From an uncultured Clostridia bacterium (lineage in GTDB: Bacteria > Bacillota > Clostridia > Oscillospirales > CAG-272), in contig CALXUV010000070.1 in NCBI GenBank assembly GCA_944391815.1, forward strand, positions 1 through 37,129: a DNA stretch of 37,129 nt, written 5' to 3'. Under the pieces are notes generated by a model, which was not told the origin of the DNA, did not search any database, and saw nothing but the letters and a program-made list of their open reading frames with translations. The position numbers and the translations under genes are program-made. Below, one piece after another: positions 23,999-30,551 of the stretch. Every line of letters begins with the position of its first letter. Positions within the stretch are counted from its first letter, which is position 1.

Positions 23999-24018
23999 TG
24001 GTCAAACATGTGGTCAAG
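23999..24018 (+). repeat. End repeat, right copy (candidate integrase arm site)
   Basis: atggtcaaacatgtggtcaa, identical to 290-309 and in the same orientation, with a half copy catgtggtca at 23982-23991. Confidence 0.6.
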
Positions 24019-24096
24019 CCTGTTTCGCAAGATTTGGAAAAAGCATGTTCTGGCGAAAAATGGCATTTTTATAGTGCAATATAACCGAATAAAAAT

Positions 24097-24138
24097 AGAA
24101 AATCCGTGGAAAACGCACAAGTTTTCCACGGATTTTCT
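24097..24138 (-). terminator. Terminator of the tRNA-Pro gene
   Basis: A perfect 18-bp inverted repeat (24097-24114 and 24121-24138, loop gcacaa) followed on the minus strand by ATTTTTATT. The first arm base is the last base of the encoded CCA. Lying on the element side of the repeat, it would be supplied by the element, not by the original host locus. Confidence 0.85.
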
Positions 24139-24182
24139 GGTCTGAGTGACAAGACTTGAACTTGCGGCCTCTACCACCCCAA
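24138..24182. repeat. Right attachment site within tRNA-Pro
   Basis: 45 bp identical to 129-173; covers the tRNA 3' end from CCA to the anticodon loop, so tRNA function is retained after insertion. Confidence 0.93.
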
Positions 24183-24213
24183 GGTAGCGCGCTACCAACT
24201 GCGCCACACCCAG
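24138..24213 (-). tRNA. tRNA-Pro (anticodon GGG)
   Basis: The minus strand folds into a full cloverleaf of 73 nt plus encoded CCA. The acceptor stem CTGGGTG/CACTCAG begins with the C1-G72 pair typical of bacterial tRNA-Pro, with discriminator A. The D stem is GCGC/GCGC, the anticodon stem CTACC/GGTAG with loop TTGGGGT (anticodon GGG, G37), and the T stem GCAAG/CTTGT with loop TTCAAGT. It reads Pro CCC/CCU codons. A strong promoter is directly upstream. The 3' part serves as the element's attachment site. Confidence 0.95.
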
Positions 24214-24228
24214 TTAACCTACCCTTGC

Positions 24229-24257
24229 ATTATATCACATTTATTTGTAAAAGTCAA
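24229..24257 (-). promoter_or_regulatory. Promoter of tRNA-Pro
   Basis: On the minus strand: TTGACT (24257-24252), 17-bp spacer, TATAAT (24234-24229), 15 bp before the tRNA 5' end. Confidence 0.88.
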
Positions 24258-24384
24258 TAGCAAAACAGCGATAATTTTTATTTTTTGTCAAATAAATAAT
24301 TATCGTTGTTTTTACTTTTTTTGCAGAAGAAAATCAATATAACCACTTTAATAAAGAGAGTGGAAAAAGAGTTTATGAAATAAT

Positions 24385-25434
24385 TTATTGGATTTGTTCC
24401 TCATCGTTTAAAACCGTGATAACTGAGGCAACATATTCCAGTATTTTTTCAGTTTGAGTTGTCTGCCTGACATAACTGCTTCCGAATTTTCCTTCCAATT
24501 CGGAGACAGAATTTAATCCGTATTGTTTTACATATTTGTCGGCTCTGACTTGATATTCGTTATCGGAGATTTGCAGATCATAAATTCTTACAAAATAGTA
24601 GAGAAGCAATTCATTTTTCACAAGATTTTTAGCATAAGAATCGGCTTGAGAATGGAATTCCGGCATACTCATAAAGAATTTTTTTGCCACATACTCTTCT
24701 GTTGTAACATTTAGCTTTTCAGCCATATCCCCGTAATAAGTGAGAAATTTTATTGTGTAAGCATTGACCTCATCCACCGGATAGGTTATTACTGTAACAG
24801 TCTGAAGAAGTTTTTCCCAGATGAGATTTTCTTTGGCTCTTTGGTACATCATTTCCTCGTACTCTTCGACAGTGTCGCAGTAGGAAACGGTTTTTACAAA
24901 AGCGTCATTTAAAAGCGGGAGTTTCAGTTCGGTAACTGAATTTACCTTGATTTCATAAACGACAGCAGTACCGCTAAGATTGTCGACGGTAAAACTATCA
25001 GGTAAAGTAATTCTGACAGTAAATTCGTCGCCTTCTTTTCTTCCGATAAGGGCGTTTTCAAGCTGTACGGGATACTTATTATCTCCTAACCTGATCGTAC
25101 AGTCCGAATCGCTTATGTTTTGGATAAATTTTCCCTCTGCTTTGTCAGCTTCGTATGTTTCAGATTTATAGCAGACAAAACTGATGTTAATAATGTCACC
25201 TACCACCGAATTTCTGCTGAGAACTTTTTCTTGGATAGCAGCGTTAGAGCGAACTTTCATGATGTCTGAATCTCTTCGGTTGATAATTTCTTTTTCAGTT
25301 AAAGTCATATCTATCCAGGAAGACGGTAAGGTTATATAATCTTCGATCTCGTAAGGATATGGCTCTTTGGCGCAGGAAACGAGCGAAAAGTTCAAAAACA
25401 GAACTAATATCAAAAACCAAGCTATCCGTTTCAT
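24385..25434 (-). CDS. Trigger-factor-like lipoprotein (putative peptidyl-prolyl isomerase/chaperone)
   Basis: A 349-residue protein from the ATG at 25434, 8 bp after aaggagg. A signal peptide ends in the lipobox LVSC, so it is an extracytoplasmic lipoprotein. Residues about 75-165 match the FKBP-like domain of trigger factor (GDIINISFVCYKSE, then ENALIGRKEGDEFTVRITLPDSF), followed by a long helical part resembling the trigger factor C-terminal chaperone domain. Probable role: folding of exported proteins at the membrane surface. It is transcribed toward the tRNA gene, with no other gene in its unit. Confidence 0.78.
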   Translation of the reverse strand: MKRIAWFLILVLFLNFSLVSCAKEPYPYEIEDYITLPSSWIDMTLTEKEIINRRDSDIMKVRSNAAIQEKVLSRNSVVGDIINISFVCYKSETYEADKAEGKFIQNISDSDCTIRLGDNKYPVQLENALIGRKEGDEFTVRITLPDSFTVDNLSGTAVVYEIKVNSVTELKLPLLNDAFVKTVSYCDTVEEYEEMMYQRAKENLIWEKLLQTVTVITYPVDEVNAYTIKFLTYYGDMAEKLNVTTEEYVAKKFFMSMPEFHSQADSYAKNLVKNELLLYYFVRIYDLQISDNEYQVRADKYVKQYGLNSVSELEGKFGSSYVRQTTQTEKILEYVASVITVLNDEEQIQ

Positions 25435-25584
25435 AACCAAAACCTCCTTACAAACAGTTTCCGAATACTATAATACCATAACCGGCACAAAAATAAAATA
25501 GCTAAACAATTTAATTTACACATTGTTAAAATAAATAATCTCATAAAAATTTTGGGCAATGGAAATAAATTATCTGAATATATG

Positions 25585-25614
25585 TTGACAAAGGGTGTTA
25601 TTTTGTGTTATTAT
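25585..25614 (+). promoter_or_regulatory. Promoter of the MgsA-family gene
   Basis: TTGACA (25585-25590) and TATTAT (25609-25614), spacer 18 bp; about 50 bp before the ATG. Confidence 0.6.
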
Positions 25615-25663
25615 ATAGTGACAGGTAGAGGCTGAATAAAGTAAACGAAAGGAATCGGAAAGA

Positions 25664-26101
25664 ATGGAAATAGCAATAATTGCTGATGACACAAAAAAAG
25701 AACTAACTTCTCAATTTTGTATTGCTTATTGCGGTATACTGAGCAAGCATAATTTGTGTGCTACCGGTGTTACCGGAAAATACATTACTGATGCTACGGG
25801 ACTTAAAATAGAAAAACTGCTTTCCGGTACTTCCGGCGGTGCGGATCAAATAGCTTCGAGAGTTGCATTCGATGAAATTGACATGTTGCTTTACTTTCGT
25901 GACGCGACGGTCGTTCCTCATGCGGGTTCTCATGACCTTGACCTGCTGAGACTCTGTGATCTCCATAACGTTCCGGTAGCAACCAATATTGCTACTGCTG
26001 AAATTCTGGTAAGAGCACTTGACCGGGGAGATCTTGATTTCCGTGAAATGATCAATCCCCGTTCGGAATATAATCTCAGGAAAAAAAGAGGAATCAGGTG
26101 A
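25664..26101 (+). CDS. mgsA: Methylglyoxal synthase family protein with altered active-site positions
   Basis: A 145-residue protein of the normal MgsA length. Family blocks are clear: IAYCGILSKHNLCATGVTGKYI, LSGTSGGADQIASRV, LRLCDLHNVPVATNIATAEILVRALDRGDLDFRE. MgsA converts dihydroxyacetone phosphate to methylglyoxal. However, the usual IAHD is IADD here (the position of E. coli His19), and GGDQQ is GGADQ, so the catalytic base Asp71 aligns with Ala. The loop around His98/Asp101 also differs. The Asp of the FRD motif is kept. It may be a divergent enzyme or a non-catalytic sensor of triose phosphates. Confidence 0.85.
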   Translation: MEIAIIADDTKKELTSQFCIAYCGILSKHNLCATGVTGKYITDATGLKIEKLLSGTSGGADQIASRVAFDEIDMLLYFRDATVVPHAGSHDLDLLRLCDLHNVPVATNIATAEILVRALDRGDLDFREMINPRSEYNLRKKRGIR

Positions 26102-26252
26102 GTAATGACCCTGATCGGTTTATTTTCGTGAAAAAATCGTTGACTGTATGAGGCGTAAAGAGGTTTTCTTTTGACTTTTTTCTACGAATACCGGATTTCA
26201 GGTGTGTTTTGCTTCGCTTATTTTAAAATTGTCAATTGCCCAACATAATAAA

Positions 26253-26293
26253 AAACAAAGAGAGTTCCCCAAAACACGGAACTCTCTTTGTTT
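26253..26293. terminator. Bidirectional terminator between convergent genes
   Basis: Perfect 16-bp arms aaacaaagagagttcc (26253-26268) and its complement (26278-26293), with A run before and T run after, between the plus-strand MgsA gene and the minus-strand decarboxylase genes. Confidence 0.88.
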
Positions 26294-26344
26294 TCATTAT
26301 GATTAAGTATAAACAAATTCAGAGCATTAAGTTATTCTGAAATT

Positions 26345-26521
26345 TTATTCATTACTATCATTGCTGTTATTTGAGTCGTTATCTTTTTTTGTGTCTTTTT
26401 TCTTTGATGTGAGTTTGTTAAGAGCTAAAACAGAAAGAATTATAACTCCTGTTACTATAAAGATACCGAGCATGCCTTTTCCCATAACGGAAAGGCTGAG
26501 TAATAAGTTTTCAGTGTTCAT
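26345..26521 (-). CDS. Small OadG-like (gamma) subunit of a Na+-translocating decarboxylase
   Basis: A 58-residue protein from the ATG at 26521 behind ccggaggaa. One transmembrane helix (GIFIVTGVIILSVLALNKL) is followed by a charged, Asn/Asp/Lys-rich tail, the layout of OadG-type subunits that anchor the carboxyltransferase to the membrane beta subunit. It follows the beta-subunit gene by 51 bp in the same direction. The low-complexity tail could also suit an unrelated small membrane protein; the neighbour decides. Confidence 0.7.
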   Translation of the reverse strand: MNTENLLLSLSVMGKGMLGIFIVTGVIILSVLALNKLTSKKKDTKKDNDSNNSNDSNE

Positions 26522-26572
26522 TATATTCCTCCGGAATTTCAAGAAATAATCGTTCAGTTAAAGATAAATAAA

Positions 26573-27694
26573 TCAACCGAAAAAGTTGAGAATCAGACCT
26601 CCGGCAATAACCGAAGCTATCTGTCCGGATACGTTTGCACCTATTGAGTGCATAAGAAGGAAGTTCTGGTTATCTGCTTCAAGGCCGAGCTTGTTGACAA
26701 CTCTTGCAGACATCGGGAAAGCAGATATTCCCGCAGCGCCGATCATGGGGTTGATTTTGTTTTTGAGGAAGAGATTGAGGAATTTTGCAAAAAGAACTCC
26801 GCCCACAGTATCAAAAACGAATGCGACAAGACCGAGAGCAAGTATAAGAAGAGTCTGAGTATTAAGGAACATTTCAGCCTGCATTTTGGATACAACGGTG
26901 ATGCCGAGGAGAAGGGTAATAAGGTTTGCAAGAACCTTCTGTGCAGTTTCCGAAAGAGAATCAAGAACTCCGCACTCACGGATAAGGTTACCGAACATCA
27001 GGAATCCTATAAGCGCAACCGCACGGGGAGCAACAAGACCGGTAATGATTGTTACTATAATGGGGAAAAGAATACGGGTTGTCTTTGTAACGTCGCCCTG
27101 GGAGTACTTCATTCTGATTCTGCGTTCTTTTTTAGTTGTGATAGCTTTTATTACAGGAGGCTGTACAATCGGAACGAGAGCCATGTAAGAATAAGCCGCA
27201 ACAATTATCGCACCTATGTAATTTGACTTAAAGAAGTTGGCAACGAAAATTGAGGTAGGTCCGTCGGCTGCACCTATAATCGCTATAGAAGCCGCATCTT
27301 TGATTTCAAATCCGAAAACAGTTGCGAGAAAGAGAGTAAAGAAGATACCGAACTGCGCAGCCGCTCCGAAAATCATCAGCTTAGGGTTTGAAAGCAGAGG
27401 ACCGAAATCGATCATAGCGCCGATACCTATAAAAAGCAGGAGAGGGAATAATTCGTTAGCTATACCGCTGTCGAACAGCAGGTCAATTACGCCGATTTCT
27501 TTCAGTCCTTCGTGAATTTGAGTTACAGCGCCGGAATTAGGCAGGTTAACGAGAATTGCGCCGAATCCCATCGGTAGGAGCAAGGTCGGTTCCATCTGTT
27601 TCTTGATAGCAAGAAAAATCAGGACTCCGCCTATTATCCACATAATAAGCTGTTGAGGGGTGATTTGGAGAAGGTTTTCGTACAGGGCTTCCAT
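26573..27694 (-). CDS. Na+-translocating decarboxylase beta subunit (OadB/GcdB/MmdB family)
   Basis: A 373-residue polytopic membrane protein of standard family length, start ATG 27694 behind aaagga. The family hallmarks GIGAMIDFGPLLSNP, AAQFGIFFTLF and the conserved DGPTSIFVAN segment in IAIIGAADGPTSIFV are present, as is the C-terminal GAAGISAFPMSARVVNKLG region. It couples decarboxylation of a carboxybiotin-bound substrate to Na+ export. The biotin protein and the carboxyltransferase (alpha) subunit are not in this window, so substrate (oxaloacetate, glutaconyl-CoA, methylmalonyl-CoA) cannot be assigned. Confidence 0.92.
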   Translation of the reverse strand: MEALYENLLQITPQQLIMWIIGGVLIFLAIKKQMEPTLLLPMGFGAILVNLPNSGAVTQIHEGLKEIGVIDLLFDSGIANELFPLLLFIGIGAMIDFGPLLSNPKLMIFGAAAQFGIFFTLFLATVFGFEIKDAASIAIIGAADGPTSIFVANFFKSNYIGAIIVAAYSYMALVPIVQPPVIKAITTKKERRIRMKYSQGDVTKTTRILFPIIVTIITGLVAPRAVALIGFLMFGNLIRECGVLDSLSETAQKVLANLITLLLGITVVSKMQAEMFLNTQTLLILALGLVAFVFDTVGGVLFAKFLNLFLKNKINPMIGAAGISAFPMSARVVNKLGLEADNQNFLLMHSIGANVSGQIASVIAGGLILNFFG

Positions 27695-27912
27695 TTTTGA
27701 TATCCTTTCAGTTTGAAAATATTAATCTGCAACTGTTAACCGATATGTAATACACATGCGGTCAACCGAAGCAGTTGGTTTCGTGTCAGATACAGATAAT
27801 CCGTCTGAGAATATTAAGTTATGGGGTTCCCTTGATTTAAGGTGTTAAGGTATAAAGGTATATTGTTGTTGAGTATAAAAAAATTTTATGACAACTGTCC
27901 TGAATGAATAAG

Positions 27913-28623
27913 TCATTTTGTACTGCGCATTCTGTAACCTACATTGAGTTCATTTACTATGTAACTGCCTTCACCTGGTTTCAGACCGAGCTTTTTGCGG
28001 ATGTTAGCCATATTGACCTGAAGTTTTTTTATACTCGACGCGTCAGTAGCTTCACCCCAGACAGCTTTGATTATCGCTGAATAGGTCATCATCTTTCCGG
28101 CATTTTCCGCCAGTAAAGCAACTATATTGTACTCAGTCTGAGTGAATTTAATCTCCCGATTGTGAAGGTAAACGGTCCTTGCAGGATAATTAACCACAAG
28201 GTCAGAAATGACAAATTTGTCGCCGGAAACGTTTTTATCGTCACCGGAATGGTGTGCAGATCTCAGCACAGCTCTTATTCTTGCAAGAAGCTCACCGGTA
28301 CCGAAGGGCTTTGTTACGTAGTCGTTGGCGCCGAGATCGAGAGCGGCAATCTTATCAGTTTCAGAGTTTCTGGCTGAAAGAACTATGACGGGAGTAAAGG
28401 ACGTTTTTCTTACCCATTCGATAAATTCAAGCCCATCTTTGTCCGGAAGTCCGAGATCAAGAATAACAAGGTCAGGGTGATGGGAAGAATACAGCATTTC
28501 GGCAATAGCGCAACTTGATGCCGTAACGGTAAAATATCCGTTTGCTTCAAGAACCGTTGTAATCAGACTTAAAATGTTATTTTCATCGTCGACGACAAGA
28601 ATTTTGAATTTGTTGTTACTCAT
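27913..28623 (-). CDS. kdpE: KdpE-like response regulator (OmpR family)
   Basis: A 236-residue regulator. Receiver domain at about 1-125: acidic pair VDDE near the start, phosphoacceptor Asp in VILDLGLPDKDG, Ser/Thr switch in VLSAR, Lys in NDYVTKPF. OmpR-type winged helix at about 145-235 (LHNREIKFTQTEYNIVALLAENAG, then KKLQVNMANIRKKLG). The closest family is KdpE. It overlaps the kinase gene by 8 bp, so the two are co-translated. No kdpFABC genes are nearby, so the regulon may not be potassium uptake. Confidence 0.85.
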   Translation of the reverse strand: MSNNKFKILVVDDENNILSLITTVLEANGYFTVTASSCAIAEMLYSSHHPDLVILDLGLPDKDGLEFIEWVRKTSFTPVIVLSARNSETDKIAALDLGANDYVTKPFGTGELLARIRAVLRSAHHSGDDKNVSGDKFVISDLVVNYPARTVYLHNREIKFTQTEYNIVALLAENAGKMMTYSAIIKAVWGEATDASSIKKLQVNMANIRKKLGLKPGEGSYIVNELNVGYRMRSTK

Positions 28624-29677
28624 TTTTACTTTCGTCGATTTTCAGAGAAAATCCGAAAACCGCGCCTCCGCTTTGAAGATTATGGGCAAAAATTTTGCCG
28701 CCATGCGCAGAAATAATGGCAGCACAAACCGTAAGACCGATGCCCATGTTGTTTCTTCTTCCGTCACTCGGTGCGCTGCTGCCGGGTATTGCGCCGCTGA
28801 AAATTGTAGAGAGCTTGTCTTTGTCAATTCCGCAGCCGTTGTCGATAACTTCAAAAACCGCATTGTTGCCGTCTGTATTTACGCGAAGCGTCAGTTTTGT
28901 CATTCCCTTTGCATGACAAACGGCATTTTCGAGCATGTTGATAAGCACCTGTTCAATAAGCAAGGCATCCATTTTTATGCTTATGAAGTCTTCCGGAATT
29001 TCTATCCTGACTTTCTGCTTAGGATACCGTTTATTGAAGTTCAGTATAACAGAATCGATCAGCTCTTCAAGCACAACGTCGTTTTTCTTTATACGAACGT
29101 TGCCCGCACCTACCTTGGTTATTGACAATAGATTTTCTACCATTCGCATAAGCCACTCGCTGTCCTGTTTGACCTCATTAAGCAGTTTTATTATCTGAGG
29201 TTTTGAGAGCGAATCATAGTTTTCAATCATCGCAGAGCATGAGCCGTATATGGTAGTCAGTGGTGTGCGAAGATCGTGCGACACGGCGCGTAACAGGTTT
29301 GAACGCAACTGTTCCTTTTCGTTTTCAGCTTTGATTTTTTCGCTCAGACTCAGTTTTTTCGTAACCATGCAGGTAAAAAAAGAAATAACAAGCATGATCA
29401 GGGCTGACAAAAGCAGTTCCGGAGAAAAAAGATCGAAGCGGAAATAAGGAAAGGAAAACGCAAAGTTGACAAGCAGAACTGACAGTAAAGATGCGGCAAA
29501 TCCGAAAAGATAGCTGCTTGTTCTGAGGGAGATAATAAATACTCCGAATACGAAAACCATCGGAATCAGGGTCTGTATGCGGAAAATGTACTGAATCAGA
29601 AGATTCAGCCCGAATGCCAAAGCGACTACACCGATGGTGAACACAGTATCGAAAAAATAATTTCTGGATTTGTTCAT
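28616..29677 (-). CDS. Sensor histidine kinase, KdpD C-terminal type
   Basis: A 353-residue kinase, ATG 29677 behind acaggag. The N-terminus has four tightly packed transmembrane helices (about 10-105), the DUF4118 arrangement of KdpD. The HisKA H-box is SHDLRTPLTTIYGS at about 134; the HATPase domain has NMLENAVCHA (N box), DNGCGI (G1) and GIGLTVCAAIISAHGG (G2). It lacks the large cytoplasmic KdpD and universal-stress domains of full KdpD (about 900 residues), so it is a short KdpD. The signal is unknown. Confidence 0.85.
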   Translation of the reverse strand: MNKSRNYFFDTVFTIGVVALAFGLNLLIQYIFRIQTLIPMVFVFGVFIISLRTSSYLFGFAASLLSVLLVNFAFSFPYFRFDLFSPELLLSALIMLVISFFTCMVTKKLSLSEKIKAENEKEQLRSNLLRAVSHDLRTPLTTIYGSCSAMIENYDSLSKPQIIKLLNEVKQDSEWLMRMVENLLSITKVGAGNVRIKKNDVVLEELIDSVILNFNKRYPKQKVRIEIPEDFISIKMDALLIEQVLINMLENAVCHAKGMTKLTLRVNTDGNNAVFEVIDNGCGIDKDKLSTIFSGAIPGSSAPSDGRRNNMGIGLTVCAAIISAHGGKIFAHNLQSGGAVFGFSLKIDESKNE

Positions 29678-29704
29678 AATTACTCCTGTAAACTAAACGT
29701 TAAG

Positions 29705-29733
29705 ATTATACCAAAAAAAGAAGATTATGTCAA
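29705..29733 (-). promoter_or_regulatory. Promoter of the two-component operon
   Basis: Minus strand TTGACA (29733-29728), 17-bp spacer, TATAAT (29710-29705); 28 bp before the kinase ATG. Confidence 0.85.
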
Positions 29734-29737
29734 GGAC

Positions 29738-29759
29738 ATACGGTAAAGATACGGTAAAG
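29738..29759. promoter_or_regulatory. Tandem 11-bp direct repeats, candidate response-regulator site
   Basis: atacggtaaag occurs twice head to tail (29738-29748, 29749-29759), just upstream of the kinase -35. OmpR-family regulators bind tandem repeats with about this period, so autoregulation by the KdpE-like protein is likely. Confidence 0.6.
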
Positions 29760-29789
29760 AAATTTTTCCGTTTAAAAAATTCTTTGGTA

Positions 29790-29818
29790 TTGAAATATTC
29801 TTCTGAAAAGTGTATAAT
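29790..29818 (+). promoter_or_regulatory. Promoter of the TetR-family gene
   Basis: TTGAAA (29790-29795), 17-bp spacer, TATAAT (29813-29818), divergent from the two-component promoter. Confidence 0.85.
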
Positions 29819-29852
29819 TATTATGTATCAAAGTGCTGAAAGGGAGCGGAAA

Positions 29853-30413
29853 ATGTCACAACTTACCAAGAAAGCTATAATATCTTCTTTTTACGAACTG
29901 CTAAACAAAAAACCGCTAAGCAGAATAACAGTCAAAGAGATTACGGAGCATTGCGGGATAAACCGGATGACTTTTTATTATCACTTCAAAGACATTTACG
30001 ACCTTGCTGAAATATCTTTGGAGCAGAAAATTGATGATATATTCGACGGGGAAATCAATTACAACAATTGGCAACAGAATTATCTCAGTATCTTTCTCTA
30101 TGCCCTGACGGTTAAGAACGTTATAAAGAACATGATACCGAACCTTGAGAAAAGACGGATAGAGGAGTACCTTAACCAGATCAGCAGAAAAATAATATTG
30201 CAGATAATCAAAGAAAAGAAAAAAGGGAAGATTTGTTCGGAAGATGACGCTAAATTTATTTCTGAAATTTTCCAGTACTGTTTCAGCGGTATGCTCCTGA
30301 GGTGGATAGAAAACGGCATGAAAGAAGACCCGAATGTGTATGTAGGGCGGGTATGTAAAATAATGCAGGGAACAATTGACAACGCAATTGAGCAGTGTGT
30401 GAAACAGCCATGA
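29853..30413 (+). CDS. TetR-family transcriptional regulator
   Basis: A 186-residue protein from ATG 29853 behind gggagcgg; upstream in-frame ATGs overlap the promoter. The N-terminal TetR helix-turn-helix is clear (SRITVKEITEHCGINRMTFYYHFKDIYDLAEISL). The C-terminal region (PLEKRRIEEYLNQ-like to SGMLLRWIENGMKEDP) resembles TetR_C domains of the DhaS-related group. The ligand is unknown. It sits between the divergent two-component operon and the lipoprotein gene; the palindrome at 30421-30441 could be its operator. Confidence 0.85.
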   Translation: MSQLTKKAIISSFYELLNKKPLSRITVKEITEHCGINRMTFYYHFKDIYDLAEISLEQKIDDIFDGEINYNNWQQNYLSIFLYALTVKNVIKNMIPNLEKRRIEEYLNQISRKIILQIIKEKKKGKICSEDDAKFISEIFQYCFSGMLLRWIENGMKEDPNVYVGRVCKIMQGTIDNAIEQCVKQP

Positions 30414-30420
30414 TTTTATC

Positions 30421-30441
30421 ACTGATAAAAAAATTATCAGT
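30421..30441. promoter_or_regulatory. Palindrome upstream of the RsgI-domain gene
   Basis: ACTGATAA (30421-30428) and TTATCAGT (30434-30441), perfect 8-bp arms with a 5-base centre. It lies 8 bp after the TetR stop and 16 bp before the next promoter: a TetR-type operator or a weak terminator. Confidence 0.5.
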
Positions 30442-30457
30442 ATAACAATTTTGCGTA

Positions 30458-30486
30458 TTGCTTAACCGATTCAAATGAGGTACAAT
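30458..30486 (+). promoter_or_regulatory. Promoter of the RsgI-domain lipoprotein gene
   Basis: TTGCTT (30458-30463), 17-bp spacer, TACAAT (30481-30486), about 65 bp before the TTG start. Confidence 0.6.
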
Positions 30487-30551
30487 TTAAACAGTAAGAG
30501 TTAAAGAAACAAAATCAAGTCAGACTCATACAAAGAAAGGAGCGAGATGGT

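Larger units (their letters stand above)
23798..24096. other. Right end of the element, non-coding
   Basis: No gene is supported between the toxin-antitoxin module and the tRNA terminator. The region holds the fourth dispersed repeat (23851-23872), a terminator hairpin (23871-23914), and the paired end repeats around 23982-24018. Confidence 0.65.
129..24182. mobile_element. 24 kb integrative mobilizable element in tRNA-Pro carrying a DISARM-like defence operon
   Basis: The element is bounded by 45-bp direct repeats matching a tRNA 3' end. It encodes two tyrosine recombinases, an excisionase-like HTH protein, a MobC-like protein, a relaxase and a LexA-like repressor, but no visible VirB4/VirD4-type ATPase or other type IV secretion gene. 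It would therefore depend on a helper for transfer. Cargo is an eight-gene defence operon on the left and a toxin-antitoxin module on the right. The middle mobility section is clearly more GC-rich than either cargo section, suggesting mosaic assembly. Confidence 0.9.
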
